Shown in pieces: positions 1 through 7,309 of a DNA stretch of 25,928 bases (within the stretch, counting starts at the first letter, position 1; every line of letters begins with the position of its first letter). Below the pieces are notes generated by a model. It was not told the DNA's origin. It did no database searches and worked only from the letters and a program-made list of their open reading frames with translations. The stretch spans positions 1 through 25,928 of IMG/VR virus record IMGVR_UViG_3300010885_047627, one strand, 5' to 3'. The stretch comes from a virus. The position numbers and the translations under genes were made by a program.

Positions 1-185
1 AAGATCGCAAGGCTCAATTTGATTTCTATCAACGTGCTCACGGTCGACCACATCCAGATTCTGTAGCTGATGAAAGTCGTTCACCCCTAGCCGGTCAATA
101 CGGACATTCAGGAAAAATGAAAGCGGTAGACAAAGACACCAGCTTTCTGGATCGACTCAAAGAACTTTCTGGAATGAAGAAGTAA
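1..185 (+). CDS. 3' end of an unidentified gene
   Basis: An open frame enters from the left edge and ends at TAA 183-185, giving about 60 C-terminal residues. The tail is hydrophilic, rich in Asp, Arg, Lys and Ser, and ends in a short amphipathic stretch (SFLDRLKELSGMKK). No domain is recognisable. In T4 the genes just upstream of gene 32 are 33 and 59. A short hydrophobic C-terminus is also how the T4 late-transcription proteins bind the sliding clamp. Neither link can be shown from this fragment. The terminator-like hairpin at 235-270 follows it. Confidence 0.6.
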   Translation, partial: DRKAQFDFYQRAHGRPHPDSVADESRSPLAGQYGHSGKMKAVDKDTSFLDRLKELSGMKK

Positions 186-208
186 TTTCGCAATTAGAAC
201 AACTGCGT

Positions 209-216
209 CATAAATA
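209..216 (+). promoter_or_regulatory. Putative T4-type late promoter upstream of gp32
   Basis: CATAAATA matches the T4 late promoter (TATAAATA) at 7 of 8 positions. It sits just upstream of the sigma70 promoter, so gp32 may be transcribed in both early/middle and late phases, as gene 32 is in T4. The same core recurs before 8112, 17838, 22171 and 25382. Confidence 0.5.
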
Positions 217-219
217 CTC

Positions 220-248
220 TTGACGCTACCGAACAAAGCGTATATACT
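220..248 (+). promoter_or_regulatory. Sigma70 promoter for gp32
   Basis: The -35 TTGACG (220-225) and -10 TATACT (243-248) are separated by exactly 17 bp. The predicted start near 255 gives an approximately 87-nt leader before the ATG at 342. The -10 element lies at the foot of a terminator-like hairpin. Confidence 0.7.
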
Positions 249-270
249 ACATCAGTGCATACGCTTTTTT
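235..270 (+). terminator. Rho-independent terminator-like hairpin overlapping the gp32 promoter
   Basis: AAAGCGTAT (235-243) pairs with ATACGCTTT (259-267) around a 15-nt loop, followed by a T run (265-270). It would end transcripts of the upstream gene. Transcripts starting at about 255 lack the left arm, so the local promoter is not terminated by it. Confidence 0.6.
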
Positions 271-282
271 CTTTAGTATCAC

Positions 283-337
283 AGGCAACTAGATCTAAAT
301 TTTAGATAGGCAACAACCATAAAACTCGAAAGGCAAC
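283..337 (+). promoter_or_regulatory. gp32 leader with three AGGCAAC repeats and a palindrome (possible operator)
   Basis: AGGCAAC occurs at 283-289, 308-314 and 331-337; the last ends 4 nt before the ATG. ATCTAAA (293-299) and TTTAGAT (301-307) form a perfect inverted repeat around one base, between the first two copies. T4 gp32 represses its own translation by binding its leader. A comparable role here is inferred from position and repetition only. Confidence 0.4.
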
Positions 338-341
338 TATT

Positions 342-1325
342 ATGGCATCTTTAGCAGAAATTCGCGCACGATTGACCGCTAGCGAATCAAAACAAGGCGG
401 TAACAGCACAGGCGGTGATTCCGCAATTTACCCACACTGGAACATGGAAGAAGGAGCAAGTGCTACCTTGCGTTTCCTGCCAGACGGCAATACCAAAAAC
501 ACATTCTTCTGGCAAGAACGAGCAATGATTCGTTTGCCATTTGCCGGCGTCAAAGGCGAAATGGATAGTAAACAAGTATACGTACAAGTACCTTGTGTAG
601 AAATGTGGGGCGAAACTTGCCCGGTACTGACCGAAGTGCGCACCTGGTTCAAGGACAAGAGCCTTGAAGAAATGGGTCGCAAATACTGGAAAAAACGCAG
701 CTATATCTTCCAAGGCTTTGTACGTGAAAACCCCTTGGGCGATGACAAAACTCCGGAAAATCCCATCCGTAGATTCATCATTGGTCCTCAGATCTTTACC
801 ACCATCAAGGGTGCGTTGATGGATCCTGAACTGGAAGAATTGCCAACCGACTACCTGCGTGGTCTGGACTTCCGTATCAGCAAGGGCTCCAAAGGCGGTT
901 TTGCTGACTACAACAGTTCAAAATGGGCTCGTAAAGAATCGGCTCTGACCGAAGCTGAGCAGGCCGCAATTGAACAGTACGGCCTGTTTGACTTGAGCAC
1001 ATACATGCCCAAACGACCCGGCGAAGTTGAGTTAAAGGTCATCAAAGAAATGTTCGAAGCTTCGGTAGATGGACAACCTTACGACACCGAACGTTGGGGT
1101 CAGTACTTCCGTCCTGCTGGCGTACAGGCACCTGCTGGCGCTGCTCACAGTGATGAAGATACTCCGGCACCGGCGGCCCGTACTGCTGAAAAAGCCGCAC
1201 CTGCACCTGCTGGTGGCTTTGATGACGATGATGATGTTCCATCAGCACCAGTGGCCAAACCCGCTGGCGGCGGTGACAAGGCTCAAGACATTTTGGCAAT
1301 GATTCGGGCACGTCAAAAGCAGTAA
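342..1325 (+). CDS. 32: gp32-like single-stranded DNA-binding protein
   Basis: At 327 aa this is close to T4 gp32 (301 aa). It coats ssDNA cooperatively during replication, recombination and repair and recruits partners through an acidic tail. An N-terminal basic segment (SLAEIRARL, residues 3-11) fits the arm for cooperative binding. An OB-type core spans about 27-255. A linker rich in Ala and Pro then carries five consecutive Asp (294-298) and ends in a basic tail (DILAMIRARQKQ). The zinc region keeps Cys85 and Cys93-Pro, but Leu96 stands where T4 has the last Cys of CPxC, and no His is visible where T4 has His64, so zinc binding is doubtful. The start is preceded by AAAGG in the leader. 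Downstream uvsX, uvsY and uvsW support the identification. Confidence 0.88.
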   Translation: MASLAEIRARLTASESKQGGNSTGGDSAIYPHWNMEEGASATLRFLPDGNTKNTFFWQERAMIRLPFAGVKGEMDSKQVYVQVPCVEMWGETCPVLTEVRTWFKDKSLEEMGRKYWKKRSYIFQGFVRENPLGDDKTPENPIRRFIIGPQIFTTIKGALMDPELEELPTDYLRGLDFRISKGSKGGFADYNSSKWARKESALTEAEQAAIEQYGLFDLSTYMPKRPGEVELKVIKEMFEASVDGQPYDTERWGQYFRPAGVQAPAGAAHSDEDTPAPAARTAEKAAPAPAGGFDDDDDVPSAPVAKPAGGGDKAQDILAMIRARQKQ

Positions 1326-1331
1326 ACATCA

Positions 1332-1988
1332 ATGTTGTCGCATTTAGACCGCATTGTATTTTCAGACCGCTGTGAGGTAATAGAAGTTGTACCCTCACAG
1401 CGGTATGTGTATGCTATTTTCAAAAACGGTCGATCGAGTCTATACGAAGCGGCCAAACAAAACGGTTGGCGCATTCGATTCAATGAACAGATTCAACGCA
1501 TCAACAGCATCGATGTGATAATTAGAGAACCCAGAGAACGATTGATATCTGGCATTAATTCGTTTATAAAATCCACGGTACGTGACAATGTGGGCCTTGA
1601 TGCGCACACTGTAAAATGGTTCGCACTGAACTATCTGTACTTGGACAATCATTACGGACCACAATTTTTATGGTTGATAAATCTATCAAGATTTTGCAAT
1701 CCAGACACCAAATTAAATTTTTTACCCATGCGCAGTATCAAACTAATCACAGATATCAACAAAGATCCCGGCTTTGGGTCAGCTTCGCCTGAGTTGGCGG
1801 CCGAAATTGATCTGATCAAACACAGTGAGATGTACCAGCGCATTGATCAAGTCATATACGACACCATTGGTCAATCCATGACCTTTAGCCAACTGTGGCA
1901 ACATCTTAGACACACCGATCCTGCGGCCTACGAATACGTGATTGGGCATGCCCAACAACTTTTGAACACCACCTATGCAGTGTCCTAG
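1332..1988 (+). CDS. Sulfotransferase-family protein
   Basis: The 218-aa protein has a sulfotransferase phosphosulfate-binding loop, FKNGRSSL (residues 30-37), after a beta strand. A second PAPS-contact motif, REPRERLISGINSF (65-78), matches the 3'-phosphate-binding R-x-P-x-x-R-x-x-S pattern. The family moves sulfate from PAPS to sugars, lipids or small molecules; the acceptor is unknown. It starts 6 bp after the gp32 stop with no clear ribosome site, suggesting coupling to gp32. Its 3' end overlaps the radical SAM gene by 14 bp. It is shorter than typical carbohydrate sulfotransferases (about 250-350 aa) but keeps both cofactor motifs. Confidence 0.7.
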   Translation: MLSHLDRIVFSDRCEVIEVVPSQRYVYAIFKNGRSSLYEAAKQNGWRIRFNEQIQRINSIDVIIREPRERLISGINSFIKSTVRDNVGLDAHTVKWFALNYLYLDNHYGPQFLWLINLSRFCNPDTKLNFLPMRSIKLITDINKDPGFGSASPELAAEIDLIKHSEMYQRIDQVIYDTIGQSMTFSQLWQHLRHTDPAAYEYVIGHAQQLLNTTYAVS

Positions 1989-2859
1989 ACTAGATCACTT
2001 TGTACGATTCAACCCCAATGGGCGTGTTGGTCGTTGCGGACACATGACACAGGCCCCAGATTTTGCTTCGTTGGAAGAAATGGACTCCAGTGCGTGGTTA
2101 AAAAATATCAAATCACAGTTTGCACAACACACCTGGCCTACAGAATGTGTACGTTGCCAACAAGTAGAACAGCAAAACGTTGACAGCATAAGAACACATG
2201 CCATACGGTTGGACAAATCAGAAACTCGAGCAGACTATCTACAGGTCAGTGGAGTGTTGGACAATGTGTGCAATGCTGCCTGCATGACCTGCGGACCAAA
2301 TCACAGCACACGCATTGGCGCTCTTTCAGGCCCGGTATTTCCCATAGTGAACAACAGTGCAAGTTATTGGAAACTGCCGCAGGACCGTATACGGCATCTG
2401 GACATCAACGGTGGCGAGCCCAGCTACAGCAAAAACTATCGCCAACTGCTGAACAATTTACCGCCCAATCTACGCACACTGAGACTCAATACCAATGCCA
2501 ATGTGGTACTGGAAGAACTGACCGAAATTGCAGATCGTGGTATTGCAGTCACAGTCACAGTCAGTTGCGACGGCATTGGACCAATGCACGAGTTCATGCG
2601 CTGGCCCATCCAATGGGAAACTTTTTACCGCAACCTAATGACCTACAAAAGCATGCCGGTACAACTAAATCTCTGGACCACAGTTAGTCGATTGAATTTG
2701 CATGATCTGGCCAACATACAGGCATTTGCGCAGGAGCACGGAATTGACCACAGCTATGCGTATCTCAAGGAGCCGGCAATTTTGGATGTTGCCAACACAG
2801 ACCAAGAGTCCTTTGATGCATACATACAACAACAAAAACAATTGAGAGGCCTGTTATGA
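1975..2859 (+). CDS. Radical SAM protein with N-terminal auxiliary cluster motif
   Basis: The 294-aa protein has the radical SAM triad CNAACMTC (Cys99, Cys103, Cys106) and the GGEP motif (146-149) that helps bind SAM. Before the barrel, Cys3, Cys21, Cys58 and Cys61 form a second Cys set as in twitch or SPASM-type auxiliary Fe-S sites, here placed at the N-terminus. Such enzymes cleave SAM to a 5'-deoxyadenosyl radical to modify a peptide, sugar or small molecule. The ATG at 1975 overlaps the sulfotransferase end. Cys3 depends on this start, which supports it. The end overlaps the SDR gene by 4 bp (ATGA). The substrate is unknown. Confidence 0.8.
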   Translation: MQCPRLDHFVRFNPNGRVGRCGHMTQAPDFASLEEMDSSAWLKNIKSQFAQHTWPTECVRCQQVEQQNVDSIRTHAIRLDKSETRADYLQVSGVLDNVCNAACMTCGPNHSTRIGALSGPVFPIVNNSASYWKLPQDRIRHLDINGGEPSYSKNYRQLLNNLPPNLRTLRLNTNANVVLEELTEIADRGIAVTVTVSCDGIGPMHEFMRWPIQWETFYRNLMTYKSMPVQLNLWTTVSRLNLHDLANIQAFAQEHGIDHSYAYLKEPAILDVANTDQESFDAYIQQQKQLRGLL

Positions 2860-3395
2860 AAATTGCAATAACCGGACACACTGCAGGGATTGGTCAGGCC
2901 TTGGCTGCTGAATATGAACGGGCCGGGCATGAAGTTGTGGGCTTGAGCCGCAGACACGGTCACAACATACGCAACGTGTCCAAAATTTGTGACCTAGTGG
3001 AGCCCTGTGATGTGTTTGTCAACAATGCGCAGGCCGGATATGCACAGACTGAACTGCTGTTTGAAATGGCCCAACGCTGGCAGGGTACCAAAAAACAAAT
3101 TGTGGTGATCAGTACCATGATGACACAGCAACCGGTGTCCAGTATTGCGGGCCTAGACATGGATCACTATCGTTTGCAAAAGGTCACACTGGAACAGGCA
3201 GTACACCAACTACAGCATCGTCGATTGGGCATACGCATGACCATAGTCAGACCCGGATACATTGCCACACAGTCAGGCCAAACTGTGCCACCTGCGGCCT
3301 CAGTGGACAACTGGGCTCAAACACTGTTGTCTGTGTTGACCTTGGCCGAACAAAACAATCTCAAAATTCCCGAGATCAGTCTGGGCCCGCAATGA
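2856..3395 (+). CDS. Short-chain dehydrogenase/reductase (compact)
   Basis: The 179-aa protein has the SDR nucleotide-binding TGHTAGIG (residues 6-13), NNAQAG (56-61, the NNAG motif), a catalytic-position Ser86 (VVISTMM) and the YRLQK active-site Tyr105/Lys109 pair. The RPGY motif follows. It should oxidise or reduce a hydroxyl/carbonyl group using NAD(P)H. It is about 70 residues shorter than classical SDRs, mainly beyond the active site, so the substrate pocket is reduced. It lies between two radical SAM genes with 4-bp overlaps on both sides, which argues for a shared pathway. Confidence 0.82.
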   Translation: MKIAITGHTAGIGQALAAEYERAGHEVVGLSRRHGHNIRNVSKICDLVEPCDVFVNNAQAGYAQTELLFEMAQRWQGTKKQIVVISTMMTQQPVSSIAGLDMDHYRLQKVTLEQAVHQLQHRRLGIRMTIVRPGYIATQSGQTVPPAASVDNWAQTLLSVLTLAEQNNLKIPEISLGPQ

Positions 3396-4564
3396 CACCC
3401 AAAGATGCATTGACCAATCCGTACTTTTGTCCCATGCCCTGGACTGGACTCATGTACAACTTTGATGGTCGTGTTAAAAATTGCATACGCAGTGATCCGG
3501 CCACCGGCACACTGGGCAACATCTGCAACGAGCCAATCGAATCAATTGTGTTGGGCAATGCCAATGTGACCAAACAAAAAAATATATTAGAGCGCAAGCC
3601 GGCCGCTGGTTGCCATACCTGTTATGATCTCGAGCACGGCAAAACCGGCTTTGACATCATCAGCGATAGAATTTTTTATATCAGAGAGTTCAAAAAAACT
3701 CCGTTGGACACATACCAAACAGGTCAGCACAGTTTACAGGCCATTGATGTGCGCTGGACCAATCTTTGCAATTTTGCCTGTGTGTATTGTGGTCCAGAAT
3801 TCAGCAGTCGCTGGGCCAGCGAGTTGGCCATCAACCCAGTGACACCTTCGCCCGCACAGTTGGATCAGTTTCGAGACTACATATATCAACATGCACCTAC
3901 ACTGAAACATGTGTACCTGGCCGGTGGTGAACCCTTGTTGATGAAGGAAAATCTTGAACTGTTGAAACAGTTGAACCCCGATGTCAATTTGAGAATAAAC
4001 ACCAACCTCAGCAAAGTTGATACCGGAGTATTTGATGCTGTTTGCCAATTTCGCAATGTGCATTGGACTGTGAGTGTGGAGTCACAAGATGCGGAATTTG
4101 AATACATAAGGCACGGCGGCCGTTGGTCGGACTTTGTGGAAAATTTGGATCGCATACGCCGTTTGGATCACAAAATAAGTTTCAACATGTTGTGGTTCTT
4201 GCTAAATTACAACACAGTGTTTGACTGTGTTGACTATCTAACAAATCAGGGTTTTCACAACAACAGCTTTATCATTGGAGCCTTGTTGAGTCCAGATTAC
4301 CTAAACATTAGACATCTGCCAGATCATGTGTTAAACTTGTTGAAGTCCAAACTGGAAGCAAAAATTGCTCAGCGACCCGGTTACCTATTGGAAGACAGCT
4401 ATCGAAACATGTTGCACTATATACAGACACCGATTGAAAAAAAATTGTCAAACTCGTTTGACCGATTGGCCATGATGGATCAACGTCGCGGATTAGACAG
4501 CAGTAAAATTTTTACAGAACTATACAATTTTATCAAGGAAGAAAATCATGGGAAAACCATTTGA
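3392..4564 (+). CDS. Radical SAM protein with N-terminal twitch/SPASM-like domain
   Basis: The 390-aa protein carries the radical SAM triad CNFACVYC (Cys126, Cys130, Cys133) and GGEP (178-181). An N-terminal domain holds Cys13, Cys31, Cys45, Cys74 and Cys77 with the spacing of an auxiliary iron-sulfur site, parallel to the shorter neighbour at 1975. The N-terminal layout (CPMPW, then an FDGRV turn, then Cys) resembles SPASM/twitch folds usually found after the barrel. The gene overlaps the SDR by 4 bp and uvsX by 17 bp. It probably modifies the same substrate as its neighbours; the reaction is unknown. Confidence 0.8.
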   Translation: MTPKDALTNPYFCPMPWTGLMYNFDGRVKNCIRSDPATGTLGNICNEPIESIVLGNANVTKQKNILERKPAAGCHTCYDLEHGKTGFDIISDRIFYIREFKKTPLDTYQTGQHSLQAIDVRWTNLCNFACVYCGPEFSSRWASELAINPVTPSPAQLDQFRDYIYQHAPTLKHVYLAGGEPLLMKENLELLKQLNPDVNLRINTNLSKVDTGVFDAVCQFRNVHWTVSVESQDAEFEYIRHGGRWSDFVENLDRIRRLDHKISFNMLWFLLNYNTVFDCVDYLTNQGFHNNSFIIGALLSPDYLNIRHLPDHVLNLLKSKLEAKIAQRPGYLLEDSYRNMLHYIQTPIEKKLSNSFDRLAMMDQRRGLDSSKIFTELYNFIKEENHGKTI

Positions 4565-5606
4565 CGTAAGCAAGTTCCGCAAGGAAATCACAAAAAGCAT
4601 TGACGGATTGAGTATTGGATTTAACGATCCCACAGACTGGATCTCAACAGGCAACTATGCACTAAACTATCTGATCTCGGGCGACTTCAATCGTGGCATT
4701 CCCCTGGGCAAGGTTACTGTGTTTGCTGGCGATTCGGGCGCAGGCAAAAGTTACATCTGCTCAGGCAACATTATCAAGAACGCACAACAACAAGGCATCT
4801 TTGTGGTGCTGATTGACAGTGAAAATGCACTGGACGAAAACTGGCTCAAGGCCTTGGATGTGGACACGTCAGAATCAAAACTGTTGAAGTTGAGCATGGC
4901 CATGATTGACGATGTGGCCAAGACTATCAGTACATTCATGAGCGACTACAAGGCCTTGCCCGACGGCGAACGTCCTAAGGTCATGTTTGTGATCGACAGT
5001 CTTGGCATGTTGTTGACTCCCACAGACGTTAACCAGTTTGATGCTGGTGAAATGAAGGGCGATCTTGGTCGTAAACCCAAAGCACTCACAGCATTGGTGC
5101 GTAACTGTGTCAACATGTTTGGCAGTTACAACGTGGGCTTGGTGTGTACCAACCACACTTATGCAAGCCAGGATATGTTTGATCCAGATGACAAAATCTC
5201 CGGCGGTCAAGGTTTCATTTACGCCAGTTCAATTGTGGTGGCAATGAAGAAGATGAAGCTAAAAGAGGACGAAGACGGCAACAAAGTCAGTGACGTCAAT
5301 GGTATTCGTGCAGGCTGTAAAGTAATGAAAACACGCTATGCTAAACCTTTTGAAGGTGTGCAAGTTAAAATTCCTTACACAACAGGTATGAGTCCGTATT
5401 CAGGTTTGGTCGACTTGATTGAGAAAAAAGAAATGCTCAAGCGTGAAGGCAACAGCCTGGTGTTCACCACCAGTGATGGTGAAATCATCAAGAAGTTCCG
5501 CAAGGCCTGGGAAAAGAACGATGATGGTTGTTTGGACAAGGTCATGGCAGATTTTGTCAACTACAAAGAAACTGTGGCCACGGAAGAAACTGTCACCGAG
5601 GAATAA
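4548..5606 (+). CDS. uvsX: UvsX RecA-like recombinase
   Basis: The 352-aa protein has Walker A GDSGAGKS (residues 61-68), the glutamate-bearing strand IDSENALDENW (90-99) and Walker B VMFVIDS (145-151). The loop region ending GGQGFIYASS matches the DNA-binding part of the phage RecA family. It catalyses homologous pairing and strand exchange on gp32-coated ssDNA, loaded by UvsY, which is encoded further down. AAGGAAG (4535-4541) lies 6 nt before the ATG. The first 17 bp overlap the end of the preceding radical SAM gene. Length is near that of T4 UvsX (391 aa). Confidence 0.93.
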   Translation: MGKPFDVSKFRKEITKSIDGLSIGFNDPTDWISTGNYALNYLISGDFNRGIPLGKVTVFAGDSGAGKSYICSGNIIKNAQQQGIFVVLIDSENALDENWLKALDVDTSESKLLKLSMAMIDDVAKTISTFMSDYKALPDGERPKVMFVIDSLGMLLTPTDVNQFDAGEMKGDLGRKPKALTALVRNCVNMFGSYNVGLVCTNHTYASQDMFDPDDKISGGQGFIYASSIVVAMKKMKLKEDEDGNKVSDVNGIRAGCKVMKTRYAKPFEGVQVKIPYTTGMSPYSGLVDLIEKKEMLKREGNSLVFTTSDGEIIKKFRKAWEKNDDGCLDKVMADFVNYKETVATEETVTEE

Positions 5607-5619
5607 CAAGTTGTCGGAG

Positions 5620-6606
5620 ATGAGAAAAAATTTCCAGTTCATGGATTATACCAAATACAATGACAAAATTGCGGCAGACATTACAGATTTGCATATCAAT
5701 GATCATGCCACAGGATTTTTAGACAATGGTTCTAACAAAATACTGGATCGGCTGGATGACCGGCAACTGACTGTGTGGACACAGTACATTGTCAATGATC
5801 AAATCAAAACAAGATACCCAAATTTAACGTTCAATTTGGATATTGATTTGCCAAAAAGCACACTCATGTTGCCGACTGAGTTGGAACCAGTTGGTCAACA
5901 AAGGTTTGCTCCTAAAAAAGATTTTAAAAATTTTGTATTTTCTCTCAACGGAAACAACAACATAACTCGTCAGTTACTGATATCGGCACTATACAAATTT
6001 GGATGGTTTGACCCTGACTATGGCAGTAAACATTTTATTTTTACTCGAGCAGACGTGGATGGTAAAATAAATCATTATTGCGGCAGTGCCGAAAGATTTT
6101 ATCGTAAATTTTTCCTGTCAGACGAGCCCGAATTTGACCAATTCCTCAGCACAAGATTTGGGATACAGTATCGGTCCCATGAACATGCACACAATATGCA
6201 AGTGCTGGCCCACAGCATAGCACAGTCATTTGTGCAAATAGTGTCAGAGACCAGCGGCAGTTGTGGATATCCGTTTGTGACTGAAAAATTTGTCTATCCA
6301 ATCTTGGCAAGAACTCTTTGGGTGTCCTATGCACAACCAGGCTGGCACAATTATGTGGAAACCTACTATGGATTTAGAAAACACCAGATATTTGATTACT
6401 CATTCGATCTGATAACTAATCCAGTAGAACGAGTGATTGCTCTGTTGTCTATGCTGTCTAAATTTAAATATCTATCTCAGTTTGACTGGCACGATCTTTA
6501 TCTACTGGAGCAAGACACCATTGAATACAACTATGATTGGTACTTTAGCAGAGGCTATTTGAAAAATTTAAAAACTATATCTGAGGAGATGAATGTATGT
6601 CAGTAG
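5620..6606 (+). CDS. Glycosyltransferase-like protein
   Basis: The product is 328 aa from ATG 5620. A TTG at 5611 is an alternative, because GAGGAA (5598-5603) is 7 nt from it but 16 nt from the ATG. Residues 209-235 (SET, then VTEKFVYPILARTLWV) resemble the E-K-x-x-x-P-I-x-A-R/G segment that closes the donor site of many phage and bacterial glycosyltransferases such as fucosyltransferase-like families. A GWHNYVETYYGF stretch follows. The N-terminal half is unfamiliar. It sits directly after uvsX and overlaps the next gene by 10 bp. The sugar donor and acceptor are unknown, and the call rests mainly on one motif. Confidence 0.45.
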   Translation: MRKNFQFMDYTKYNDKIAADITDLHINDHATGFLDNGSNKILDRLDDRQLTVWTQYIVNDQIKTRYPNLTFNLDIDLPKSTLMLPTELEPVGQQRFAPKKDFKNFVFSLNGNNNITRQLLISALYKFGWFDPDYGSKHFIFTRADVDGKINHYCGSAERFYRKFFLSDEPEFDQFLSTRFGIQYRSHEHAHNMQVLAHSIAQSFVQIVSETSGSCGYPFVTEKFVYPILARTLWVSYAQPGWHNYVETYYGFRKHQIFDYSFDLITNPVERVIALLSMLSKFKYLSQFDWHDLYLLEQDTIEYNYDWYFSRGYLKNLKTISEEMNVCQ

Positions 6607-6857
6607 AACTAGCAAGTGAAATTTGGTCAGAGCTCAAACGTTACGTGAACACTGTGGACCGTGACGAGGCTGCAGAAATTTTGGTATCGGTGTTGATTGA
6701 TAACGATTTTGCTGCTGACGAAATACGAGACACATTCAAGGGCGACAGCGAAGTCAAACGTGCCTTGGCTAGTTATCTTAAAGATCATGAAGAAGAGCCG
6801 GACAATCACAATGATGAAGACGAAGATTACATTGACAACGAAGACGAGGATTATTGA
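6597..6857 (+). CDS. Small acidic protein, function unknown
   Basis: The 86-aa protein has a helical N-terminal two-thirds and a very acidic C-terminal tail (residues 65-86 mostly Asp, Glu and Asn, ending DNEDEDY). GAGGAGA at 6583-6589 gives a good ribosome site 7 nt before the ATG. It is wedged between the glycosyltransferase-like gene and uvsY, sharing the TGATG junction with uvsY. The location suggests a role near recombination, and an acidic tail could mimic DNA or contact basic partners. That is inference only. Confidence 0.7.
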   Translation: MSVELASEIWSELKRYVNTVDRDEAAEILVSVLIDNDFAADEIRDTFKGDSEVKRALASYLKDHEEEPDNHNDEDEDYIDNEDEDY

Positions 6858-7309
6858 TGTGGTACAGCAAGGTTGTTGCTGATCTTGGGAATATTCCTGA
6901 TTTTATCGATCATTACGAAAAAGAATTGCTTGATGCCAAACGGGACTGTCGTGTTGGTGGCTTGGTTGAAAAAAACATCACGGCCTTGCCCGGGTTAACC
7001 GAACACCGATTCAATCAACTGCAAGAAATTGAAGCAGTGTTGAATTATCTCAATATTCAGCTGAGAAAAATACGCCGACGACACTTTCAAAAATATTTAG
7101 AAGGTTATGCCAGGGCATTGACTTCGCGTGATGCTGAAAAATACGTGGATGGCGAAGATGAAGTAATTGATTTTGAAACGCTGATCAACGAAGTGGCCCT
7201 GTTACGAAATCGTTTTTTGGGCATACTCAAAGCCATGGAAAGTAAGAATTTTATGCTGGGACACATAGTTCGACTGCGCACAGCTGGCATGGAAGATATA
7301 CAGCTATGA
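6857..7309 (+). CDS. uvsY: UvsY-like recombination mediator
   Basis: The 150-aa protein (T4 UvsY is 137 aa) is all-helical in appearance. Its C-terminal segment AMESKNFMLGHIVRLRTAG corresponds to the T4 UvsY end (AIKSRGFAIKHIQDMRAF). The family displaces gp32 and loads UvsX on ssDNA. The start is ATG 6857, overlapping the previous TGA (TGATG), with GAGG at 6845-6848. Synteny with uvsX and uvsW supports it. A basic patch (KIRRRHFQKY) at about residues 71-80 could contact DNA. The 3' end overlaps the methyltransferase gene by 4 bp. Confidence 0.8.
   Translation: MWYSKVVADLGNIPDFIDHYEKELLDAKRDCRVGGLVEKNITALPGLTEHRFNQLQEIEAVLNYLNIQLRKIRRRHFQKYLEGYARALTSRDAEKYVDGEDEVIDFETLINEVALLRNRFLGILKAMESKNFMLGHIVRLRTAGMEDIQL

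Noticed and set aside
5419-5619. Long upstream extension of the glycosyltransferase-like frame into uvsX
   Set aside because: It lies wholly within uvsX in another frame and has low-complexity Lys/Arg/Ser content; TTG 5611 or ATG 5620 is the sensible start.
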